A stretch of 64,000 bases of DNA from DAOUAT01 sp964551735. GTDB taxonomy: Bacteria; Chloroflexota; Anaerolineae; CG2-30-64-16. Below are positions 34,387 to 43,577 of the stretch, piece by piece. The notes under the pieces are model-generated. The model ran no database searches. It was not told the DNA's origin and saw only the letters and a list, made by a program, of their open reading frames with translations. How positions within the stretch are numbered: the stretch's first letter is position 1; each line of letters begins with the position of its first letter. The stretch is from assembly GCA_964551735.1 (NCBI GenBank), contig CAZKEF010000007.1, forward strand, positions 1-64,000, in the 5' to 3' direction. Both the position numbers and the translations under genes were made by a program.

Positions 34387-36415
34387 TTGAACCTTCCCGT
34401 TGAATCAGCCTCTTCCAGGTAGCGCGCACATCGCTGGAGGGAGCGTCACTATCCAACAGCCACCCTAATGCCGCAGCGCACTGCCGGCAAAACACCTCGC
34501 TGTCGCTGGTGTCAATATGTTCGACCGGCTGCCAACGTTGAGTTACTGCCCCCTCATCAAGCGCCAACACCAGGATGGCATCATGCTTAATCGAGTTCAG
34601 GTTATTGATATGGACCGAGATTGGATTCTCGGAGAAGACAACATAGCGGTTAATGAGCCGAAAACCGGCCGCCCGTAGCGCCAACGTCAACTCGGCCCAA
34701 GCGTTGGGATCCCAATGGTGGAAGGTGAAGACCATCCGTCCACCACCGGGCCTGAGCACCCGCCCGCATTCACGGAAGATGCCCGCCAATACAGCCATGA
34801 AACTCGTGTCTTCATCGGCGGCTTTCGTGGCAACTGCGCTGTCCGCCACCTCGTAGCGCCAATCCACTTCTCCAGGCAACAGCCGGGCCAGCCAGACGCG
34901 AAAGAATGCCGCCAGATCACTGTATTGCACGCTATCGTAATAGGGCGGATCGGTGACGATGAAATCTATCGAATGATCCGCAATCGGCAGGTTGCGCGCA
35001 TCACGATGCAGCAACCAGAAGGCCTGATCCCGCTGTGTAAGCTCGGCCTGGGAGAACACCTCGCTCCCACCATCCAACTCACCGGGGATGCGAACCGGGT
35101 GCGTTGCTCCGCTGGCATTGACGCGACGCTCGATCGGCGCAACAGCCCACTTGCGACCACGCACGATCCGATCACGGAAAAGCTGCTGCAAATTGCCCGA
35201 GGATTCCCGACGATTGACCGGGTTGTTTTCCAGTGCGGTGTACTGAAACGAGTAGGCGTGCAGGCCGAAGACGTGCCGGATCGCGCCGGGCCGATTCTTG
35301 AACCAGCCCTTGTAGCCGCACAACATCGCATTGAATTCCAGCGAGGTAGAAACGAGCAGCGCCAGGTTAAGCTTGACCGCGCCCTGCTCGCCGGCCAACA
35401 AACGAATGGCATGAAAGAGGTAAAGTAGCTGGCGCGATGAGAACACATCGAGGTACGAAGTGACATTGCGGTTGCGCAGGTCGCCGGATTTCGGACCAGC
35501 CATGACCGCAAAGTCGGCAGGATCGCCGAAGTCCAGGTTAGCCCGCTGCGCATCGGCTACGCGCAATCGTGCCAGATCGGCCGCATCCGGCGACTTGAAA
35601 AACAAACCGTACTCAGGGCAATCGGCAACCACAGCTATGGGCACATAGCGCGCGTAAAACGGCACATCGAGAAGATCTCGGTATTTCTCGCCACAGGTTG
35701 AACAGGCAGTCTCGGCTTTCAGCGCCAGGCGAGGATGCTGCGGCAGGGGCGCAGATGGCGTCGGGCTGTCGCCAATCTGCCAACTATCGGGCGCGATGCG
35801 AATGACACGCTCACCCTCGTGGCGCAGCTCATACTGGTCAATCTGCACGACCTCACCGCAAGCACATGTCCGCCGCAAGCCATAGAGTGTGTACTGGAGA
35901 TCGAGCGTTCGGTCACAGTGAGGACACCCCGTCTGAAAGTAGGGCTCCAGTTCGCCGTATAGCGCGGCAAAGAAGCGGCCAAACGCAGCTTCTAATTCTG
36001 CCAGGGGGACAGAACCCAATGTCGCCCGCGCCTGGGCGACCGGGATCGGGTCTACATCAACGCCGATGACGCTGGCGCCCAGGCGGATCGCTTCGTGCAA
36101 CGTCGTGCCGCCGCCCATCATCGGATCGAGAACCACTTTGCCGGCCAATCCACCGGGCGTGTAGTAATCGCGCCGCGCCGGATCGGGGACAAGCTGCTTA
36201 AGGATCGTGCGGAACGTGGAGCCGCAGCGCCGCGCCCACCACTTGTGGAGGTAAGTATTCGGGCGATAGAGGTGCTTATTGAAAGCTTCCCAGCGCGACA
36301 GTCCATCGGCGAATTGCTCGGGAAATGCGTCGTCTATTCCCAGGCGCTCGTCAACTTCACAGGAGCTAAAAAGCGCATCAAATGCCAACTGGTGAGCTAC
36401 GCTGTTAGGATTCAT
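34367..36415 (-). CDS. DNA methyltransferase of the NotI-like R-M system
   Basis: A 682-residue protein with an amino-methyltransferase catalytic loop DFIVTDPPYYDSVQYSDLAAF (DPPYY) and a SAM-loop VVLDPMMGGGTTLHEAIRLGA near residues 100-120. Between them are two zinc-knuckle pairs (CPHCDRTLDLQY ... RTCACG; CSTCGEKYRDL). The Cys knuckles and the long intervening region resemble DUF1156-type methylases. It should methylate A-N6 or C-N4 at the site cut by the endonuclease. Its start overlaps the preceding C_GCAxxG_C_C gene by four bases and it overlaps the endonuclease gene by 20. Confidence 0.85.
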   Translation of the reverse strand: MNPNSVAHQLAFDALFSSCEVDERLGIDDAFPEQFADGLSRWEAFNKHLYRPNTYLHKWWARRCGSTFRTILKQLVPDPARRDYYTPGGLAGKVVLDPMMGGGTTLHEAIRLGASVIGVDVDPIPVAQARATLGSVPLAELEAAFGRFFAALYGELEPYFQTGCPHCDRTLDLQYTLYGLRRTCACGEVVQIDQYELRHEGERVIRIAPDSWQIGDSPTPSAPLPQHPRLALKAETACSTCGEKYRDLLDVPFYARYVPIAVVADCPEYGLFFKSPDAADLARLRVADAQRANLDFGDPADFAVMAGPKSGDLRNRNVTSYLDVFSSRQLLYLFHAIRLLAGEQGAVKLNLALLVSTSLEFNAMLCGYKGWFKNRPGAIRHVFGLHAYSFQYTALENNPVNRRESSGNLQQLFRDRIVRGRKWAVAPIERRVNASGATHPVRIPGELDGGSEVFSQAELTQRDQAFWLLHRDARNLPIADHSIDFIVTDPPYYDSVQYSDLAAFFRVWLARLLPGEVDWRYEVADSAVATKAADEDTSFMAVLAGIFRECGRVLRPGGGRMVFTFHHWDPNAWAELTLALRAAGFRLINRYVVFSENPISVHINNLNSIKHDAILVLALDEGAVTQRWQPVEHIDTSDSEVFCRQCAAALGWLLDSDAPSSDVRATWKRLIQREGSNGKKRK

Positions 36416-36855
36416 CTCGAGGAAATCATCTGTTCGACGATCTCGGCCGCGGCGGCCACGGCCTGCGGGCAGACGGAAGCAAAAAGGCCTTTCTCACGAA
36501 TCACCTGGTGCGCTTGCGGATCGCTGATATCGTACCCGAGCAGATCACGACACGCAGTCGCGCCCTGGCGAGCCTGGAAGCGCGCCAGAAACTCGCGCGT
36601 GAGCGCGTACATGTGCTCCTTTGTCGCCTTGTCATCCCCGCGCGTGGCGCCGTACTTCAGGCCCAGGGCCATCAGCCCGCCGGTCGCTGCGCCGCAGGCG
36701 CCGCCCGTGCGGCCCATCCCACCGCCGAACGCGGCGGCGACGCGCAGCGCAGCCTCAGGATCCAGCCCCAGGTCGGCCGCAAAGGCTGAGAGCACCGACT
36801 GGGAGCAGCTAAAACCCTCCCGGAACCGGGCCAGGGCCAGATCAACGTGGCTCAT
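36412..36855 (-). CDS. C_GCAxxG_C_C family protein
   Basis: A 147-residue protein with FSCSQSVLSAFAADLGLD, GGGMGRTGGACGAATGGLMALG, then ACRDLLGYD and ASVCPQAV: the conserved Cys set that names the family. Often called a redox-active Cys protein; no function is established. Its 3' end overlaps the start of the methyltransferase gene by four bases (ATGA), so it is co-translated with the restriction-modification pair. That placement may be accidental (the genes were inserted after it) or functional. Confidence 0.85.
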   Translation of the reverse strand: MSHVDLALARFREGFSCSQSVLSAFAADLGLDPEAALRVAAAFGGGMGRTGGACGAATGGLMALGLKYGATRGDDKATKEHMYALTREFLARFQARQGATACRDLLGYDISDPQAHQVIREKGLFASVCPQAVAAAAEIVEQMISSR

Positions 36856-36863
36856 CAGGCAGC

Positions 36864-38666
36864 TTACTCCTCATCCAACTTCAGGATCGTCATAAACGCT
36901 TCCTGGGGGATCTCCACTGACCCGATCATCTTCATGCGCTTCTTGCCGGCCTTCTGCTTTTCGAGAAGTTTGCGTTTTCGGGTAATATCCCCGCCGTAAC
37001 ATTTGGCGAGCACGTCCTTGCGCATGGCCTTGACGTTAGCCCGGCTGACGATCTTATTGCCCACCGCGGCCTGGATGGGGACATCGAACTGCTGGCGCGG
37101 GATCACGTCCTTGAGCTTGCTGACCAGCTTCATGCCCTTGGTGAAGATCTGCTCGCGGTGGACGATCATGCTCAGCGCATCCACCGGGTCCTTGTTCACC
37201 AGCACGTCCAGCCGCACCATGTCGGCCGGCCGATAGCCCTCGAAGTGATAGTCCAGGCTGGCATAGCCGCGCGTGCGCGCCTTGAGGTCGTTGTAGAAAT
37301 CGGTCAGGATCTCGATCAGCGGGATGTGATAGCTGAGCAGCACCCGGCGCTGATCCAGGTACTCCTGCGCCTTGAACTCGCCGCGGCGGCCCGTGACCAG
37401 GTCCATCACCTGGCCGATGAACTCAGTGGGCGTGAAGACGTCAATCTGCACCCACGGCTCCCGGATCTCGATGATGGTGGTGGGGTCGGGCAACTCCACC
37501 GGGCTATCAATCACAATCTCGCTGCCGTCGGTGCGGGTGACTTCGTATTCGACGCTGGGCGCGGTGAACACCAGGTCCAGGTCATACTCGCGCTCCAGGC
37601 GCTCCTGGATGATCTCCATGTGGAACAGTCCCAGGAAGCCGCAGCGGAACCCGTACCCCAGCGCCTGGCTGGTTTCCGGCTGATAGGTCAGCGACGCATC
37701 GTTGAGCTGGAGCTTGGCCAGGGCATCGCGCAGCGCCAGGTAGTCGGCCGCGTCGCTGGGGTAAACGCTGGCGAACACCATCGGCTTCATCGGCTTGTAG
37801 CCGGGCAGCGGCAACTCGGCCGGCGCGGCCTGGCCGGTCAAGGTATCGCCGACACGGCAATCGCCGACGTTCTTGAGACCGGTGGCGACGTAGCCCACCT
37901 CGCCGGCCTCCAGTTGACCCGTAGCGCGCATATTGGGGCCGAAGACGCCGACCTCCAATGGCTCCATCGGTTGGCCGGTGGACATCATCCTCAGAGTTTG
38001 TCCCATCGCCATCGCGCCGTCCACCACGCGTACGTAGGCGATGACACCCTTGTAGGCATCGTAATGGCTGTCGAAGATCAGCGCGCGCAACGGCTGGTTA
38101 CGCTGCCCGCGCGGGGGCGGGACCTGATGCACCACCGCCTCGAGCAACTCCCGAACATTGGTGCCCTCCTTGGCCGAGATGCGCAGGACATCCTTGGCGG
38201 TCATGCCGAATACATCCTGGATCTCTTGGGCCACCATATCCGGCTGCGCAGACACGAGATCGATCTTGTTGATGACGGGCACGATCTCCAGGTCGTGTTC
38301 CATGGCCAGGTACAGATTAGCAAGGGTTTGCGCCTCGACCCCCTGGGTGGCGTCAACAACCAAGACCGCGCCTTCGCAGGCCTGCAACGCACGGCTCACC
38401 TCGTAGGCGAAGTCCACATGTCCCGGCGTGTCAATCAGGTTGAGCTCATAAGTCCGCCCATCGGCCGCGGCGTAATTCATGCGCACGGCCGATGCCTTGA
38501 TGGTGACGCCCTTCTCGCGCTCAAGGTCCATGCTATCCAGCACCTGCGACATCATCTCTCGCTCGGAGATGGTGCCGGTGAGCTGCAATAAGCGATCGGC
38601 CAGGGTAGACTTGCCGTGGTCAATGTGGGCGATGATGCAGAAATTACGGATAAACTGTTGATCCAT
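36864..38666 (-). CDS. lepA: Elongation factor 4 (LepA)
   Basis: A 600-residue translational GTPase of typical length. G1 AHIDHGKSTLADRLL, G3 DTPGHVDF, G4 NKIDL, followed by EF-G-like domains II, III, V and the LepA-specific C-terminal domain (KGMKLVSKLKDVIPRQQFDV ... NVKAMRKDVLAKCYGGDITRKRKL). It acts on ribosomes to remodel stalled or mis-translocated complexes. It ends 8 bases before the C_GCAxxG_C_C gene. Confidence 0.97.
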   Translation of the reverse strand: MDQQFIRNFCIIAHIDHGKSTLADRLLQLTGTISEREMMSQVLDSMDLEREKGVTIKASAVRMNYAAADGRTYELNLIDTPGHVDFAYEVSRALQACEGAVLVVDATQGVEAQTLANLYLAMEHDLEIVPVINKIDLVSAQPDMVAQEIQDVFGMTAKDVLRISAKEGTNVRELLEAVVHQVPPPRGQRNQPLRALIFDSHYDAYKGVIAYVRVVDGAMAMGQTLRMMSTGQPMEPLEVGVFGPNMRATGQLEAGEVGYVATGLKNVGDCRVGDTLTGQAAPAELPLPGYKPMKPMVFASVYPSDAADYLALRDALAKLQLNDASLTYQPETSQALGYGFRCGFLGLFHMEIIQERLEREYDLDLVFTAPSVEYEVTRTDGSEIVIDSPVELPDPTTIIEIREPWVQIDVFTPTEFIGQVMDLVTGRRGEFKAQEYLDQRRVLLSYHIPLIEILTDFYNDLKARTRGYASLDYHFEGYRPADMVRLDVLVNKDPVDALSMIVHREQIFTKGMKLVSKLKDVIPRQQFDVPIQAAVGNKIVSRANVKAMRKDVLAKCYGGDITRKRKLLEKQKAGKKRMKMIGSVEIPQEAFMTILKLDEE

Positions 38667-38683
38667 TGTGTATTCGTGGCTCT

Positions 38684-39346
38684 CTAATAGGAATGACGCA
38701 GCGCGTTACGATCCAACACGACAGTACGCCCGCGGCCCAGCCGAATCCAACCCTGAGCCTGCAACTCGCCCAGACAGCGGGCGACGACTTCGCGCGTCGT
38801 GCCAACCATCGCAGCAAGCTCAGCCTGGGTGATACGCACCTGATCGCCATCCCGCTGGGTGCCCTCAACAAGCGCTCTGGCGACGCGTTCGACCACCTTG
38901 TTGAACGAAAGCTGCGCCACCATGCCACTGAGGTGTGCCATGCAGTGTGAAGCGCTTTGCCAGGCCAGCTGGCACAATGCGGGATCCCGGCGCATCTGCT
39001 GGTGAAACACACTGCGCTCGACCACAAGCACCTGGCCGGGTTCCACACCTCGCGCCTCAGCCAGGGCAGACTCATGAAACATCAGCAGGCAGATGCCGCC
39101 GCAAGAGGCTGTCCCCGGATTACAGATAACCTGCCGGCGGCCGCGCAGGGTTGCTTTCCCCATCTGGAGTAACCCGTTTAGCGGGAAAAGGACAATGCCG
39201 GCTGCTTCACCGTCATGGTACAAGACGGAATCAGCCTCGAATGTCCGGATTTCTCCCGCCGCAAATAGCGCCGCACGGGTCTCCTCAGAGAGGGTCTGCA
39301 ACGCGCTGTTCTTGGCAACAGCACCCAGCAATGCCTGCCTGTCCAT
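38684..39346 (-). CDS. Crp/Fnr-family transcriptional regulator
   Basis: A 220-residue regulator. Residues ~1-120 form a cNMP-binding-like beta roll (FEADSVLYHDGEAAGIVLFP), then a dimerisation helix, and a C-terminal wHTH (ITQAELAAMVGTTREVVARC ... GWIRLGRGRTVVLDR). In place of the usual 'G E x A L' phosphate cassette it has CNPGTASCGGICLLMFHE, with Cys at 75, 82 and 86. cAMP binding is therefore unlikely; redox, metal or heme sensing is possible but unproven. A partial palindrome AGTGAT..ATCACA is at 39376-39397 in the divergent region. Sits 17 bases upstream of lepA in the same direction. Confidence 0.85.
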   Translation of the reverse strand: MDRQALLGAVAKNSALQTLSEETRAALFAAGEIRTFEADSVLYHDGEAAGIVLFPLNGLLQMGKATLRGRRQVICNPGTASCGGICLLMFHESALAEARGVEPGQVLVVERSVFHQQMRRDPALCQLAWQSASHCMAHLSGMVAQLSFNKVVERVARALVEGTQRDGDQVRITQAELAAMVGTTREVVARCLGELQAQGWIRLGRGRTVVLDRNALRHSY

Positions 39347-39375
39347 GATGCCCTCGCAAAGGTGATTTTATGCTC

Positions 39376-39397
39376 AGTGATTGCAGATGGTATCACA
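39376..39397. promoter_or_regulatory. Possible operator of the Crp/Fnr-family regulator
   Basis: AGTGAT at 39376-39381 and ATCACA at 39392-39397 form a gapped palindrome (22 bases) between the divergent regulator and PDZ genes. The half-sites are Crp-like but spacing is not that of the classical site. Candidate for autoregulation. Confidence 0.3.
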
Positions 39398-39534
39398 GGG
39401 CGCGATCCATGTCAACGCGCAGCGCAGGCCCTTTGTGATCTGGATACGATCTATGCATGCGATAGGACCTGTGGTAGTATAACAGGTGATAGTCGGAAGC
39501 GCGACGAACGCGCTCCTCATATGGAGGCATACAC

Positions 39535-40080
39535 ATGGAAACAAACGAGAAGAATCGGGCTACAACCATTGCAGTCGTGACCGGCGTTATCGCCCTACTC
39601 TTCGGCCTGTGCCTGGGTGCGGTCGTGGGCGGTGCAGGCGGCTTCTTGCTCGGCCGGCAGACCGGCGTGCAGTACAGCGAAGAGTACATACCGGGCCGGA
39701 TCCAGGTAACCCCGCGCGTGGGTGTCACGCCGATGGCGCCAACGCTGCCCGTCATGCCAAACCTGCTCAACCGGAGCGGCGCGCTGGTGCGCGAGGTGAT
39801 CGCAGGCACGCCCGCGGCCGCGGCGGGCCTGCGCGTCGGCGATGTCATCACCGCGGTAAATGACGTTCCCATTGACGCCAACCACCGGCTGGCAGATGTG
39901 CTCAGCCAGTATCAGCCCGGCGATCGCGTGACCCTGGAGATCCAGCGGGGCGTACGCGGCCGCACCGCCAGCGTCAGCATTACGTTGGGCGAGAACCCCG
40001 AGAATCCCGCCCGCGCCTACCTGGGCATCTACTACACCGAGCTGCCCATTGATGACACAGATTTAGAGCCAGGGGACTGA
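39535..40080 (+). CDS. Membrane-anchored PDZ-domain protein
   Basis: A 181-residue protein, ATG 39535 after GGAGG. One N-terminal span (TIAVVTGVIALLFGLCLGAVVGGAG), a 45-residue linker, and a PDZ domain at ~80-160 (GALVREVIAGTPAAAAGLRVGDVITAVNDVPI ... VTLEIQRGVRGRTASVSITLGE). There is no protease domain, so unlike HtrA/DegS it is a free-standing PDZ adaptor on the outer face. Its partner is unknown. It is followed by an excellent terminator. Confidence 0.8.
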   Translation: METNEKNRATTIAVVTGVIALLFGLCLGAVVGGAGGFLLGRQTGVQYSEEYIPGRIQVTPRVGVTPMAPTLPVMPNLLNRSGALVREVIAGTPAAAAGLRVGDVITAVNDVPIDANHRLADVLSQYQPGDRVTLEIQRGVRGRTASVSITLGENPENPARAYLGIYYTELPIDDTDLEPGD

Positions 40081-40104
40081 CAAGACGGGCTCCTGAGTCA
40101 AGGC

Positions 40105-40136
40105 AGGCCCCAAGGGTGACACCCTTGGGGCCTTTT
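40105..40136 (+). terminator. Rho-independent terminator
   Basis: A perfect 13-base stem (AGGCCCCAAGGGT, 40105-40117; complement 40121-40133) with a 3-base loop, followed by TTT. It ends the PDZ gene and probably also serves the convergent sdh operon. Confidence 0.85.
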
Positions 40137-40172
40137 CGCCATGGGGGATCGGGTGACAACTTATACTTTGGG

Positions 40173-40886
40173 TCAGCGTACTTCGCCGGTGAGGATCGCC
40201 TTCTTCACCTCACCGATGGCACGGGTGATGTCAATCTCGCGCGGGCAGGCATCCACGCAGTTGTAGACCGTGCGGCAGCGCCAGACGCCATCGGCTTCGG
40301 CCAACAGCGCCAGGCGCACCTGCGCGCCGTGGTCGCGGTCGTCAAAGATGAAGCGATGGGCCTGCACGATGGCGGCGGGGCCCACATAGCTGTCGCTGGC
40401 CCAGAACGAGGGGCATGAGGTGGTGCACGCCGCACACAAAATGCACTTGGTGGTGTCGTCGAAACGCTCCCGCGCCTCCGGGCTTTGCAGGCGCTCGGTG
40501 TAGGGCGGCGGCTCGTCGTTCATCAAGAACGGCTTGATGAAGCGGTACTTGGCGAAGAACGACGCCATGTCCACCGTCAGGTCCTTGATGACTGGCAGGC
40601 CGCGCAGCGGCTCCACCACCACCTGCTTACCGAAGTCTTTGACCAGCACTTTGCACGCCAGGCGGTTTCGGCCGTTGATGACCATCGCGTCGGAGCCACA
40701 AATGCCATGGGCGCAGGAACGGCGGAAGGTCAGGGTGCCATCCTGGTTTTCCTTGATGCTCACCAACAGGTCCAGCACCCGGTCGGACGGCTGCGCGTCC
40801 ACCGTGTACTCGGCCCAGTACGGCTTGCGATCCTTTTCCGGGTTGAAGCGGCGAATTTTGACCTTTACATTCATGGCTGCCCCCAC
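40173..40886 (-). CDS. sdhB: Succinate dehydrogenase iron-sulfur subunit
   Basis: A 237-residue SdhB. 2Fe-2S region: FRRSCAHGICGSDAMVINGRNRLAC; 4Fe-4S and 3Fe-4S regions: CILCAACTTSCPSFW and CVDACPREIDITRAI. Carries electrons from the flavin of SdhA to the membrane quinone site. Last gene of the seven-gene bc/sdh operon, 3 bases after sdhA. Confidence 0.95.
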   Translation of the reverse strand: MGAAMNVKVKIRRFNPEKDRKPYWAEYTVDAQPSDRVLDLLVSIKENQDGTLTFRRSCAHGICGSDAMVINGRNRLACKVLVKDFGKQVVVEPLRGLPVIKDLTVDMASFFAKYRFIKPFLMNDEPPPYTERLQSPEARERFDDTTKCILCAACTTSCPSFWASDSYVGPAAIVQAHRFIFDDRDHGAQVRLALLAEADGVWRCRTVYNCVDACPREIDITRAIGEVKKAILTGEVR

Positions 40887-40889
40887 GGC

Positions 40890-42683
40890 TTAGTATAGAC
40901 GTTTGGCCGGCGCATACAGGCCCAGCCGCACGGGTTTGTAGTCCAGGCGAATCGTGCCATCAGGCTGGTGGAAGGCGAGGGAATGCTTGAGCCACTTCGC
41001 ATCGTCGCGCTCGGGGTAATCCTCTCGCGCGTGGGCGCCGCGGCTCTCGGTGCGCGCCAGCGCCGCGATCGCGGTCGCCTCAGCCAGATCCAACAAACAG
41101 CCCAGTTCCCACGCCTCCAGCAGCTCGGTGTTCCAGCGCTGACCTTTGTCCATGATGGACACCCGGCTGAAGCGCTCCTGCAAGACCTTGAGCTTGTCCA
41201 CCGCCTCGCTGAGCAGCTCCTCGGTGCGGAACACGCCGACGTTGTCCATCATCATTGCCCGCAGGTCCTTGCGGATCTGCCCGACCGATTCGCTGCCCTC
41301 GTTGTGCCGGAGATGCTCCAGTTGGGCGCGCGCGTCAGCTTCCGCGTCGGCGGGAAGCGCGGGCCAATCAGCGTCGGCTGCATAGAGCGCCGCGTTCCGG
41401 CCTGCGCGCCGGCCGAAGACCAGGATGTCCACCAACGAATTCGTTCCCAGGCGGTTGGCGCCATGCACCGAGACGCACGCCACCTCGCCGGCCGCATAGA
41501 AGCCGGGCATACGGGTGTCCGCTGCGTCCAGCACCACGGCCGCGTCATTGTCGGTGGGGATGCCGCCCATAGCGTAGTGCGCGGTCGGCTGGATCGGCAT
41601 GGGCTGCTTGACCGGGTCCACGCCCAGATAGGTGCGACAGAAGTCCGCGATGTCCGGCAGCTTCTTTTCAATGTCGGCCGCGGTGATGCGCCGCGGGCTG
41701 CCGTCCGCGTTCCTGGCGCCGTCCTCGTCGAAATAGCGGTTGACGGTCTCCGGCCGGACGTCCAGCAACACATAGTCCTCGCCGTTAACCCCGCGACCCT
41801 CGCGAATCTCCAGATAAATAGCCCGAGAGACGACGTCGCGCGAGGCAAGATCCTTCACGGTGGGCGCGTACCTGGGCATAAACCGCTCGCCCAGGCCGTT
41901 GATCAGCACGCCGCCCTCCCCGCGCACCCCCTCGGTGATCAGGATGCCCAGGCCCTTGATGCCGGTGGGGTGGAACTGGAAGAACTCCATGTCCTCCATG
42001 GGCACCCCGCGGCGGTAGGCCACGGCCGCGCCGTCACCGGTCAGGGCATATGCGTTGGAGGTGATCTTCCAGATGCGGCCGAAGCCACCGGTCGCGAACA
42101 CCGTGGCTTTGGCGTGGAAGGTGTGGAGCTGGCCGCTGTCAATGTCAACCGCGACCACGCCGGCCGCCTGGCTCTGATCGTTCACCAGCAGGTCCACCAC
42201 CTGGTATTCGTCGAAGAAGGTGACGTTGTTCTTGATGCACTGCTGGTACACGGTTTGCAGGATCATGTGGCCCGTGCGGTCGGCCGCGTGACAGGCGCGG
42301 CGCACCGGTTTCTTGGTCACGTTGTTGGTGTGACCGCCGAAGGGGCGCTGCGAGATGCGGCCATCGGGCGTGCGATCGAACGGCAAGCCCATGTGCTCCA
42401 GCTCATACACCATGCCGACCGCTTCCTCGCACAGGACCTTGACCGCGTCCTGATCGGCCAGGTAATCGGCGCCTTTGATGGTGTCAAAGACGTGCCACTC
42501 CGGGTGATCCTCTTCGATATTGCCCAGCGCTGCGCCGATGCCTCCCTGGGCCGTGCCCGTGTGTGAGCGGGTGGGATAGAGCTTGCTGATCACGGCGGTC
42601 TTGGCGCCCATGGAGGCATAGAGCGCCGCCATCAGCCCGGCGCCGCCCGCGCCGACGACGATGACGTCAAAACGATGAAGCAT
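40890..42683 (-). CDS. sdhA: Succinate dehydrogenase flavoprotein subunit
   Basis: A 597-residue SdhA. N-terminal FAD-binding GAGGAGLMAALYASMGAKTA; the His that carries covalent FAD is in TRSHTGTAQGGIGAALGN; active-site text GHTNNVTKKPVRRACHAADRTGHM and HPTGIKGLGILITEGVRGEGG; substrate Arg region VSVHGANRLGTNSLVDILVFG. Oxidises succinate to fumarate in the TCA cycle at the inner membrane face. Overall normal length. Confidence 0.97.
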   Translation of the reverse strand: MLHRFDVIVVGAGGAGLMAALYASMGAKTAVISKLYPTRSHTGTAQGGIGAALGNIEEDHPEWHVFDTIKGADYLADQDAVKVLCEEAVGMVYELEHMGLPFDRTPDGRISQRPFGGHTNNVTKKPVRRACHAADRTGHMILQTVYQQCIKNNVTFFDEYQVVDLLVNDQSQAAGVVAVDIDSGQLHTFHAKATVFATGGFGRIWKITSNAYALTGDGAAVAYRRGVPMEDMEFFQFHPTGIKGLGILITEGVRGEGGVLINGLGERFMPRYAPTVKDLASRDVVSRAIYLEIREGRGVNGEDYVLLDVRPETVNRYFDEDGARNADGSPRRITAADIEKKLPDIADFCRTYLGVDPVKQPMPIQPTAHYAMGGIPTDNDAAVVLDAADTRMPGFYAAGEVACVSVHGANRLGTNSLVDILVFGRRAGRNAALYAADADWPALPADAEADARAQLEHLRHNEGSESVGQIRKDLRAMMMDNVGVFRTEELLSEAVDKLKVLQERFSRVSIMDKGQRWNTELLEAWELGCLLDLAEATAIAALARTESRGAHAREDYPERDDAKWLKHSLAFHQPDGTIRLDYKPVRLGLYAPAKRLY

Positions 42684-42717
42684 GGTTGGGTTTACGCTCC
42701 TTTCGCGGGCGCGCTGA

Positions 42718-43158
42718 CTACTGGTTGCTGTAGACGAAGATCACGTAGATCGCCGCCACGAACATGAAAGCCCATAAGATCAGCAGCAGCCCCTGCAGCC
42801 AGTTCAACAGCAGCGGATGCCGCACGTAATCCTTCAAGATAGCACGCAGGCCGTTGTATGCATGGACAGCCGCGAAGCCGATCAGCAGGAAGGCATAGCT
42901 CTGCCAGAAGGGATTGGAGAAGTTAGGGAACACCTCGACATCGCTCGACTGGACATGGAACGAGATCGGGAAGAAAGACCAGCGCATCTGTGCGCCGGCG
43001 TCCAGCTTGCCGTAGCCGCCGGTCAGGTTGGCGTAGACCAGGCCGAGCGCGCCCAGCAGCAGCATGAGCACGCCGCTGATGCGCATGAAGAACCACATCG
43101 TCGCTTCGAACTTGCTGCCGGCTGGCACGTGGCGGGTGGCAGGTGTGTGTGTCGTCAT
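42718..43158 (-). CDS. sdhD: Succinate dehydrogenase membrane anchor subunit
   Basis: A 146-residue protein with three hydrophobic segments (ISGVLMLLLGALGLVYANL; SYAFLLIGFAAVHAYNGLRAIL; LQGLLLILWAFMFVAAIYVIFV). The H in AVHAYNGLRAILKDYV is the usual heme ligand position. Together with SdhC it anchors SdhAB and forms the quinone site. The C-/D- assignment is by order and resemblance and could be reversed. Confidence 0.85.
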   Translation of the reverse strand: MTTHTPATRHVPAGSKFEATMWFFMRISGVLMLLLGALGLVYANLTGGYGKLDAGAQMRWSFFPISFHVQSSDVEVFPNFSNPFWQSYAFLLIGFAAVHAYNGLRAILKDYVRHPLLLNWLQGLLLILWAFMFVAAIYVIFVYSNQ

Positions 43159-43170
43159 GAATCCCTCCGT

Positions 43171-43569
43171 TTACGGGATAGTCACGCCCATGGCGATGAG
43201 CGCGGCCGGCAGCAGGAACATCGGCACGAACAACGCCCATTGCACCCACATCGCCTCCCGGTTGAAGCGGTGCAGCGCGGGCCACATATCCAGGATCGCG
43301 ATGCGCAGGCCGTTGATCCCGTGGTACAGCACGCAGAACAGCACCACGATCTGCACCGGCGCCAGCGCGTAAAAGGTGGTCAGCGCGTTGGCGACGTTGT
43401 TGGTGACGCCGCCGGTGGTCGCGTAGACCAGAAAGGCCATGGTCAAGTGCATGCCGACGAAGACGATGATGCCGAGCGCGGTGATGCGATGCAGCAGCCA
43501 GGCCAGCATCGGTTGGCCGCCGCGGTAGGCCAGCGCCTGGGGAAGGGTTACGCGTGCGAGTTTACTCAT
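43171..43569 (-). CDS. sdhC: Succinate dehydrogenase cytochrome b556 subunit
   Basis: A 132-residue membrane protein. The N-terminal motif LLHRITALGIIVFVGMHLTM (HRxTG-like, with H as heme ligand) and VLYHGINGLRIAILDMWP are the SdhC signatures. Three spans. Start follows GAGGTATCT; 12 bases separate it from sdhD. Confidence 0.9.
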   Translation of the reverse strand: MSKLARVTLPQALAYRGGQPMLAWLLHRITALGIIVFVGMHLTMAFLVYATTGGVTNNVANALTTFYALAPVQIVVLFCVLYHGINGLRIAILDMWPALHRFNREAMWVQWALFVPMFLLPAALIAMGVTIP

Positions 43570-43577
43570 AGATACCT

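Noticed and set aside
37158..38591. 477-codon open frame on the plus strand opposite lepA
   Set aside because: His/Gly/Leu-rich text mirrors lepA codons; no motif or ribosome-binding site. Antisense shadow in G+C-rich DNA.
39431..39456. Crp-type box TTTGTGATCTGGATACGATC upstream of the PDZ gene
   Set aside because: Only one half-site (TGTGA) is present; the other half is not TCACA.
40968..42566. 532-codon open frame opposite sdhA
   Set aside because: Antisense of a well-supported sdhA with the usual His/Arg-rich shadow composition.
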